The position numbers and the translations under genes were made by a program. From an uncultured Actinomycetes bacterium (GTDB taxonomy: Bacteria; Actinomycetota; Thermoleophilia; Solirubrobacterales; 70-9), in the NCBI GenBank assembly GCA_946479725.1, contig CAMLHB010000141.1:1-6292 (forward strand): a DNA stretch of 6,292 nt, read 5' to 3'. Below are positions 1 to 4,696 of this stretch, in pieces. Each line of letters opens with the position of its first letter. Position 1 is the first letter of the stretch. The notes under the pieces were generated by a model. The model was not told the origin of the DNA. It saw nothing but the letters and a program-made list of their open reading frames with translations, and did no database searches.

Positions 1-288
1 GAGGTGACCCTGCAAGGACGCGTGCTGCCGATCGGCGGCCTGAAGCAGAAGGTGCTGGCCGCCCATGGGGCCGGGCTGACCGAGGTGATCCTGCCCGAGC
101 GCAACCGCGGCGACCTCGACGAGGTGCCGGAGGAGGTGCGCGGGCAGATGACCTTCCACCCGGTGATGAGCATCGACGAGGTGCTGGCGCTGGCCCTGGA
201 GCCGGCCGAGAACAGAAGGCCGACGGGCCGAAAACGGTCCTATATGGACCGAAATCGTCCCGTCGGCAGTGGTGAGGCGGCGGGGTAG
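1..288 (+). CDS. lon: Lon ATP-dependent protease, C-terminal end (partial)
   Basis: This is the last 95 codons of Lon, the AAA+ serine protease that degrades misfolded and regulatory proteins in the cytosol; the ATPase domain and catalytic Ser lie before the window. The frame is open from base 1. The segment [16 protein letters not shown] matches the Lon protease-domain signature, and the Lys of GGLKQK (bases 43-45) corresponds to the catalytic-dyad Lys (K722 in E. coli). The rest of the fold follows: [16 protein letters not shown], a DLDEVPEEV helix and the [14 protein letters not shown] end helix. After that helix about 26 residues of basic, low-similarity tail ([12 protein letters not shown]...) are encoded largely by the palindrome at 219-267, so the tail may be a by-product of that DNA element rather than a conserved part of Lon. 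The stop is TAG at 286-288. Family assignment is secure. Confidence 0.95.
   Translation, partial: EVTLQGRVLPIGGLKQKVLAAHGAGLTEVILPERNRGDLDEVPEEVRGQMTFHPVMSIDEVLALALEPAENRRPTGRKRSYMDRNRPVGSGEAAG
219..267. repeat. 49-bp nested palindrome at the 3' end of lon
   Basis: All arms share one centre at base 243. Outer arms GCCGACGGG (219-227) and CCCGTCGGC (259-267) are perfect 9-bp complements. Middle arms CGA (229-231) and TCG (255-257) pair. Inner arms CGGTCC (235-240) and GGACCG (246-251) pair around TATAT. It lies inside lon codons and ends 29 bp before the GTG of the HxlR-type gene. It could be an operator with a -10-like TATAT at its centre (autoregulation by the HxlR dimer), a transcript hairpin, or a small inserted repeat. 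There is no U-tract, so a classic intrinsic terminator is less likely. The structure is certain; the function is unknown. Confidence 0.7.
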
Positions 289-296
289 GGGAAGCC

Positions 297-605
297 GTGT
301 CCCCGCGCTGCCGCAACTGCTCGCCGGTGCCGCCCGAGATGCGGGCGGCCGCCGGCCTGCTCGAGCGCCGCTGGACGATGGCGACGATCTACGCCTGCTC
401 CAGCGGCGCTGCTCGCTTCAACGAGTTCCGCCAGTCCCTCCCCGGCGTCTCCCCCACCACCCTCTCCGACCGCCTCGAAGGGCTGGAGGCGGCGGGGATC
501 GTCGAGCGGCACCTGGTCCCCGGTCGCCCGCCCCACACCGAGTACACCCTCACCCCGCGGGGTCAGCAGCTGGCCCGGGCCGTCGCCGGCCTTCTCCAGC
601 ACTGA
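297..605 (+). CDS. HxlR-family winged-helix transcriptional regulator
   Basis: This is a 102-residue cytosolic DNA-binding protein, the usual size for the MarR-related HxlR family, which bind palindromes as dimers. The core is visible: LLERRWTMATIYACSSGAARFNEFRQ (residues 21-46, helices 1-2 in two halves), SLPGVSPTTLSDRLEGLEAAGIVER (47-71, helix-turn-helix with recognition helix), then the wing and the TEYTLTPRGQQLA end typical of the family. Cysteines occur at residues 5, 8 and 34. The family members YodB and QsrR sense quinones or electrophiles through an N-terminal Cys, so redox sensing is possible here. The GTG at 297 is chosen because it keeps those cysteines; the only nearby purine-rich stretch is a weak AGGGGAAG just upstream, and an ATG at 339 would delete them. 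It sits 8 bp after the lon stop and could be co-transcribed. Its target is unknown. Confidence 0.85.
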   Translation: MSPRCRNCSPVPPEMRAAAGLLERRWTMATIYACSSGAARFNEFRQSLPGVSPTTLSDRLEGLEAAGIVERHLVPGRPPHTEYTLTPRGQQLARAVAGLLQH

Positions 606-615
606 CGAGAACGCC

Positions 616-658
616 GAGACCGCAGAAACCCGTATACAGCCAGGGTTATTGCGGTCTC
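616..658. terminator. Hairpin in the convergent gap, likely bidirectional terminator
   Basis: GAGACCGCA (616-624) pairs perfectly with TGCGGTCTC (650-658), continues through one G-T pair and one mismatch, then AACCC (627-631) pairs with GGGTT (643-647), leaving an 11-base loop that holds GTATAC. It occupies nearly all of the 57-bp gap between the HxlR gene stop (605) and the end of the membrane-protein remnant (663). Position and symmetry suit termination from both sides. There is no T-run on either side, which is common for high-GC organisms but leaves the function unproven. Confidence 0.6.
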
Positions 659-662
659 AAGG

Positions 663-1218
663 TCAGAGCTGGTCGCGGACGCCGGGCTCCCCGTGCGGTT
701 CAGGGCCGCGGCGGCCGAGCGGAAGGACGGTGCGGCCGCGGGCGTCCTCGAGCGCCATCGCCAGCGCCGCGTAGAGCGCCAGGGCGCAGAGGGCGAGGCC
801 GACGACGCCGGCGACGTCTTCCCAGGTGCAGAACGATGGCCCAGATCGTCAGCAGATAGAGGCCGGGCGCCACCAGGAGTGCGAGCCCCACGATCACCGG
901 CCACGAAGGCGAGGGTGGCGACGAGGGTCCCGACCGGGAGGGGCGGTAGAGCGCTCGCCAGAAGCTCAGCCGCCAGGGTGCCAGTGCGCTGCTCTCTCCA
1001 ATCCCGCAGGTCGACCATCGCGAGCGCGGTCACGAAGGGAGGCCAGGTCGATGACGAAGAAGGCGAAGAAGGCGACCGGGGTGCCTTGACCCAGCAGGTA
1101 AGTGATGACCGAGACGAGGAGGGCGGACGAAGGTGATCGCAATCAGCACCCGCGCCCTGGTCCGAAAGACGGAGAAGGCGGTGCTGTAGACCTCGCCGAC
1201 GCTCAGCTCCCTGCTCAC
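663..1218 (-). pseudogene. Frameshifted integral membrane protein gene
   Basis: No single frame gives a sensible protein, but joining frames does. From GTG at 1218 the reading is VSRELSVGEVYSTAF...VLIAITFV; after a +1 shift near 1125 it becomes ALLVSVITYLLGQGTPVAFFAFFVIDLA; near 1040 PFVTALAMVDLRDW...PVGTLVATLAFVA; near 898 VIVGLALLVAPGLYLLTIWAIV; near 825 WEDVAGVVGLALCALALYAALAMALEDARGRTVLPL...VRDQL and a TGA at 663-665. Corrected length is about 183 residues with four or five hydrophobic segments. The start (LSVGEV...AF...R...VLI) and VAPGLYLL resemble multi-pass proteins annotated in actinobacteria as hypothetical membrane or GPDase-membrane-domain-like; I do not know a function. The C-terminal part looks unlike that family and may be a deletion join. 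The other genes in the window are clean, which argues for decay rather than poor sequence, but repeated errors cannot be excluded. Confidence 0.7.
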
Positions 1219-1288
1219 ACGGTCGCATCCGTCCCTCACCCCATCAACCCTCCCAAATGCCCGCAATTGGTGGGAGTATTCCCTCACC
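1219..1288. promoter_or_regulatory. Divergent intergenic region upstream of the sensor kinase
   Basis: This 70-bp gap lies between the start of the membrane-protein remnant and the ATG of the kinase. It holds a direct repeat TCCCTCACC at 1232-1240 and 1280-1288, the second copy touching the ATG. It also holds a perfect dyad GGGA-GTAT-TCCC (1272-1283), and CTCCCA (1250-1255) complementary to TGGGAG (1271-1276). The only Shine-Dalgarno-like sequence, GGGAG at 1272-1276, ends 12 bases before the ATG, which is long, and it is inside the dyad. I cannot identify convincing -35/-10 boxes. An operator overlapping the ribosome-binding region is a reasonable guess. Confidence 0.35.
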
Positions 1289-2977
1289 ATGGACGCGTCC
1301 GAGCAGTCCACCCCCCGGCGCGTCGACGAAGAGCGCTTCCGGCGCTTGATCGACGTCGGCAGCAGCCTGCTCTCCGAGCTCGACCTGGAGGCGGTGCTGC
1401 GCTCGGTGGTCGACGCGGCACGCGAGGTGACCGGCGCCCGCTACGCCGCCCTCGGGGTGCTCGACCGCGAGCGGCGGGAGCTGGAACGGTTCATCAACGT
1501 CGGCATCGACGAGGAGACCCGGCGCGAGATCGGCAACCTGCCCCGCGGCCGCGGCGTCCTCGGTGAGCTGATCCGCGAGCCCGCACCCTTGCGCCTGCGC
1601 GACGTCAACGCCCACCCCCACGCCTACGGCTTCCCACCCGCCCACCCGCCGATGCACTCCTTCCTCGGGGTCCCGATCTCGGTCCGCGGCGAGACCTACG
1701 GCAACCTCTACATGACCGAGAAGCAGGGCGCCAAGGAGTTCGACGAGTCCGACGAGGAAGTGGCGATCACCCTCGCCAGCTGGGCCGGGATCGCGATCGA
1801 GAACGCCCGCCTCTACACCACCCTCTCCGAACGCGAGGCGGAGACCGAGCAGGCGCTGCGCCGGGCCGAGACCTCGGTCGACATCGCCCGCACGGTCGGC
1901 GGCGAGACCGACGTCCAGCGCATCCTCGACCTGATCGTCAAGCGGGCGCGCGCCTTGGTCGACGCCCGCGCCCTGCTGGTGCTGCTGCGCCGCGGCGATC
2001 ACCTCTTCGTCGCCGCCCGCGCCGGCGAAGTCGCCGAGGACCTGCACGACCTCGAAGTCCCGCTCGACGACGCCGTCTTCGGCGGCGCCATGGAGGAGCG
2101 GGTCTCGCAGCGGCTGGAGCGCGGCTCGCCGCCCTCGAAGGCGCGCCTGCGCGAGCGGCTCGGCGCCGAGGCGGCGCTGGTCGTGCCGCTGAACTTCCGC
2201 GGCCGCGCGGTCGGCGTCCTCGTCGCCCTCGACCGCGAAGCCGGCGGGATCGAGTTCGACCAGGAGGACCTGCGCCTGCTGCAGTCCTTCGCCGCCAGCG
2301 CCGCGACCGCCGTGGCAACCGCGCAGACGGTCGAGTCAGACCTCCTGCGGCAGCAGGTCGAGGCGGCCGAGAGCGAGCGCCAGCGCTGGGCCCGGGAGCT
2401 GCACGACGACACCCTGCAGGGCCTGGCGGCGATCCGGATCTCCCTGGCGACGGCGCTGCAGAGCAAGGGCGAGCAGCGCGAGGCGCTGATCGAGAGCGCG
2501 GCCGAGGAGGCGATGGCGCAGCTCGAGGGGCAGATCAGCGAGCTGAATCGGCTGATCAACGACCTGCGCCCCGCGGCACTGGAGCGCCTCGGCCTCGCCG
2601 GCGCCCTGCAGGCGCTGGCGGAAGAGACGGCGGCGCGGAACGGGATCGAGGTCGAGGTCTCGATCGAGATCGAGAAGGCGCCCGGCGGCGACGAGGAGCG
2701 TCTCGTCTACCGGCTGGTCCAGGAGGCGCTGACCAACGTCGCCAAGCACGCCTCCGCCTCGCGGGTCGAGGTGAAGGCGCACGAAGAGGAGGGCCGAATC
2801 GAGATCTCGATCCGCGACGACGGCGACGGCTTCGACCCGACGGCCTCCAGCAGCGGCCGCGGCCTGATCGGGATGCGGGAGCGGATCGAGCTGCTCGGCG
2901 GCCAGATCGAGGTCAGCTCCTCCCCGGGCGACGGCACCGCGATCGCCGCCTCGGTGCCGCTGCCGAAGAGTGACTAG
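1289..2977 (+). CDS. DevS/DosT-like haem-binding GAF sensor histidine kinase
   Basis: This 562-residue soluble kinase has no membrane segment. Order: short N-terminal helix; GAF-A (about 20-175); GAF-B (about 200-345); a helical linker; HisKA_3 dimerisation domain with phospho-acceptor His372 in ARELHDDTLQGL; HATPase with N-box EALTNVAKHA (Asn483), DDGDGF (510-515), GRGLIGMRER (523-532) and GDGT (547-550). GAF-A contains HPPMHSFLGVPI and, 22 residues after its first His, the Tyr of GNLYMTEK (His119, Tyr141). In M. tuberculosis DevS the haem ligand His149 and distal Tyr171 have this same motif and spacing, so I infer a haem that senses O2, NO, CO or redox state. The length is close to DevS (578). 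The expected partner is the NarL-type regulator that ends 2 bp downstream on the other strand. ATG 1289 is taken as the start because the conserved fold begins soon after it. Family confidence is high; the ligand is inferred. Confidence 0.92.
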   Translation: MDASEQSTPRRVDEERFRRLIDVGSSLLSELDLEAVLRSVVDAAREVTGARYAALGVLDRERRELERFINVGIDEETRREIGNLPRGRGVLGELIREPAPLRLRDVNAHPHAYGFPPAHPPMHSFLGVPISVRGETYGNLYMTEKQGAKEFDESDEEVAITLASWAGIAIENARLYTTLSEREAETEQALRRAETSVDIARTVGGETDVQRILDLIVKRARALVDARALLVLLRRGDHLFVAARAGEVAEDLHDLEVPLDDAVFGGAMEERVSQRLERGSPPSKARLRERLGAEAALVVPLNFRGRAVGVLVALDREAGGIEFDQEDLRLLQSFAASAATAVATAQTVESDLLRQQVEAAESERQRWARELHDDTLQGLAAIRISLATALQSKGEQREALIESAAEEAMAQLEGQISELNRLINDLRPAALERLGLAGALQALAEETAARNGIEVEVSIEIEKAPGGDEERLVYRLVQEALTNVAKHASASRVEVKAHEEEGRIEISIRDDGDGFDPTASSSGRGLIGMRERIELLGGQIEVSSSPGDGTAIAASVPLPKSD

Positions 2978-2987
2978 GTCTAGACCT
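2976..2987. repeat. Perfect 12-bp palindrome spanning two stop codons
   Basis: AGGTCTAGACCT is fully self-complementary. It contains the last two bases of the kinase TAG (2975-2977) and the whole reverse-strand TAG of the response regulator (2980-2982). It is the only sequence between these convergent genes. With no loop, it is short for a terminator hairpin, so a role in termination is uncertain. Confidence 0.45.
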
Positions 2988-3636
2988 CGCCGTCGCGCTT
3001 GGCGTCGATGACGCCGTTGGCGATCGCGAAGCGAACCAGCTCGGGGCGGGACTCGAGCCCCAGCTTCTCCAGCAGTTTCGAGCGGTTCACCTCGACCGCG
3101 CGGACACTGAGGAAGAGCTTTTCGCCGATCTCGCGGTTGGTGTGGCCGAGCGCCAGCAGCCGCAGCAGCTCCAGGTCGCGCTCGGCCAGCTCCTCGAGCG
3201 GGTCGGCGCCGAGCTGCGCCACCTGGCCGCCCAGCTCGGGGTCGATGTAGGAGCCGCCCCCGGCGGCGGCCCGAATCGCCGCCGTCAGCTGCCGCTCGGC
3301 CGCCTGCTTGAGGACGTAGCCGGCGGCGCCGGCGCGAAGCAGCTCGCGGGCCCGGCGCGGGTCGCTCTCCATCGTCAGGACGACGATCGCCGTGCCCGGG
3401 GCCTGCTCGCGCAGGGCGGGGACGTCGCCGGCCGGCTCCGCCCCCGGCATCTGCAGGTCGAGGACGAGGACGTCGGGGCGGCGGTCGCGGACCAGCTTCT
3501 GGGCCGCCGGGGCGTCGGCGGCCTCGCCGATCACCCGCAGGTCCTCCTCGCCCTCGAGCATCGCCCGCAGGCCGGTGCGGATCACGTTGTGGTCGTCCGC
3601 GAGGACGACGGTTATCTGCCTCTCACCGCTCTCCAT
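2980..3636 (-). CDS. NarL/LuxR-family response regulator (DevR-like)
   Basis: This is a 218-residue cytosolic transcription factor. The receiver domain (about 8-125) shows the acidic pair in VLADDH (Asp14, Asp15), phospho-acceptor Asp60 in VLVLDLQMPG, Thr88 in VVLTME and Lys110 in GYVLK. A short linker leads to a LuxR helix-turn-helix (about 148-210): LLRLLALGHTNREIGEKL, then LSVRAVEVNRSKLLEKL, then the dimer-helix region. Family length is normal. Phosphorylation by the neighbouring haem-GAF kinase is inferred from adjacency and from the DevS-DevR pairing known in mycobacteria. The genes are convergent rather than in the usual operon, so levels of the two proteins may be set separately. ATG 3636 is chosen because it places the receiver 7 residues in; no Shine-Dalgarno is seen there. 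An ATG at 3672 adds 12 residues and has a weak GGGA 7 bases upstream, so it remains possible. Confidence 0.9.
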   Translation of the reverse strand: MESGERQITVVLADDHNVIRTGLRAMLEGEEDLRVIGEAADAPAAQKLVRDRRPDVLVLDLQMPGAEPAGDVPALREQAPGTAIVVLTMESDPRRARELLRAGAAGYVLKQAAERQLTAAIRAAAGGGSYIDPELGGQVAQLGADPLEELAERDLELLRLLALGHTNREIGEKLFLSVRAVEVNRSKLLEKLGLESRPELVRFAIANGVIDAKRDGEV

Positions 3637-3745
3637 GCGCCGCTGCGGGGAGTGTTTCACGCTCGCCGTCATTGCGAGATCCCGCAACCCGAATTGTGGG
3701 TTTCGGCCGATGGGAAGCGGGCCGAAGCGGGCGATCCTAGGTCTC
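3637..3745. promoter_or_regulatory. Divergent promoter region with several symmetric repeats
   Basis: The gap lies between the response regulator start and the carbamate kinase ATG. It holds three patterns. TTGCG-AGATCC-CGCAA (3672-3687) is a 16-bp dyad with one mismatched pair. TTCGGCC (3702-3708) and GGCCGAA (3720-3726) are perfect 7-bp arms separated by 11 bases. GAAGCGGGC occurs twice with a 10-base period (3714-3722 and 3724-3732), 13 bp before the ATG. The latter two overlap. Binding sites for a dimeric regulator controlling both genes are plausible, but no consensus -35/-10 pair is visible, and if the regulator starts at 3672 the first dyad touches its start codon. Confidence 0.4.
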
Positions 3746-4696
3746 ATGAGAATCCTCCTCGCACTCGGGGGAAACGCGCTTCTCCGCCGCGGCGAACGCG
3801 CCTCGGCCCCCAACCAGCTCCGCAACGTCGAGGCCGCCGCCAAGGCCGTGGCCAGGGTTGCCGACCACCACGAGCTGATCGTCACCCACGGCAACGGGCC
3901 GCAGGTCGGTCTGCTGGCGCTGCAGAGCGAGGCCTTCCCCGAGGTTCCCGCCTACCCGCTCGACGTGCTCGACGCCGAGAGCGAGGGGATGGTCGGCCAC
4001 ATGCTGGAGTTGGCGCTCCGCAACGAGCTTCCCGACCGCGACGTCGTCAGCGTCCTCACCGAGGTCGTGGTCGCCGGCGACGACCCCGCCTTCGGCAACC
4101 CGACCAAGCCGATCGGCCCCGTCTACAGCGAGGACCAGGCGCAGCGGCTGCGGCTCGACCGCGGCTGGACGCTGGGCCGCGACGGCGACGGCTACCGCCG
4201 CCTCGTCCCCTCGCCGGAGCCCCGCGCGATCGCCGAGATCCGCAGCATCCGCGCCCTGCTCGGCGCCGGCGCCCTCGTCATCTGCGCCGGCGGCGGCGGC
4301 ATCCCGGTGGCGATGGACGGGATGGGAACCATGCACGGGGTCGAGGCCGTCGTCGACAAGGACCTCACCGCCGCCCTGCTGGCCCGACGTCTCGACGTCG
4401 ACCTGCTGCTCCTGCTGACCGACGTCGATGCGGTTCAGACCGACTGGGGCGGCGCGAACCAGCGCCCGATCGCCAGCACCAGCCCAAGCGAGCTGCGGGA
4501 GGGCAACTTCGCCGCCGGCTCGATGGGCCCGAAGGTCGAGGCCGCCTGCCGCTTCGCCGAGATGACCGGCCGCCGCGCCGCGATCGGCGCCCTCACCGAC
4601 GCGGCTCGGGTAGCGCGGGGCGAGGCCGGGACTCAGGTTCTGGCCCCTGGCGGCGAGCCAGCCATCGCCGCAGCTCGTCGGCTCCCCAGACGATGA
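3746..4696 (+). CDS. arcC: Carbamate kinase
   Basis: This is a 316-residue cytosolic enzyme of the amino-acid kinase fold, which interconverts carbamoyl phosphate + ADP and carbamate + ATP; catabolically it yields ATP. Visible signatures: [14 protein letters not shown] at the N-terminus (phosphate loop), [13 protein letters not shown] (about 43-55), the [13 protein letters not shown] helix, [24 protein letters not shown] (about 177-187), [23 protein letters not shown] and [14 protein letters not shown] (nucleotide site). Length fits the family (about 310). The start is fixed by [10 protein letters not shown]; the only Shine-Dalgarno-like bases are AGG, 4 bases upstream. The 3' end overlaps the convergent ATPase gene by 104 bp, and the overlap encodes only the C-terminal tail after GTQVL. 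No arcA, arcB or transporter is nearby, so it is not in an arginine deiminase operon; the carbamoyl phosphate source is not shown. The symbol is the family name. Confidence 0.93.
   Translation: MRILLALGGNALLRRGERASAPNQLRNVEAAAKAVARVADHHELIVTHGNGPQVGLLALQSEAFPEVPAYPLDVLDAESEGMVGHMLELALRNELPDRDVVSVLTEVVVAGDDPAFGNPTKPIGPVYSEDQAQRLRLDRGWTLGRDGDGYRRLVPSPEPRAIAEIRSIRALLGAGALVICAGGGGIPVAMDGMGTMHGVEAVVDKDLTAALLARRLDVDLLLLLTDVDAVQTDWGGANQRPIASTSPSELREGNFAAGSMGPKVEAACRFAEMTGRRAAIGALTDAARVARGEAGTQVLAPGGEPAIAAARRLPRR

Noticed and set aside
1089..1100. A 12-base match (ACCCAGCAGGTA) to the opposite strand of the terminal hairpin at 6266-6277.
   Set aside because: One or two such 12-mer matches are expected by chance in a window this long, and the flanks do not align.
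693..1136. A plus-strand frame of 147 codons over the membrane-protein remnant.
   Set aside because: The opposite strand carries convincing hydrophobic protein segments in shifting frames; this product is Arg-rich without any motif.
1269..1288. A possible mycobacterial DosR box upstream of the kinase.
   Set aside because: The dyad has GGGA and TCCC separated by 4 bases, whereas the DosR box has them 6 apart with defined inner bases. It does not match.
1244..2047. A 267-codon minus-strand frame opposite the sensor kinase.
   Set aside because: Its Gly/Val/Asp-rich product mirrors codon bias of the kinase on the other strand and shows no domain.
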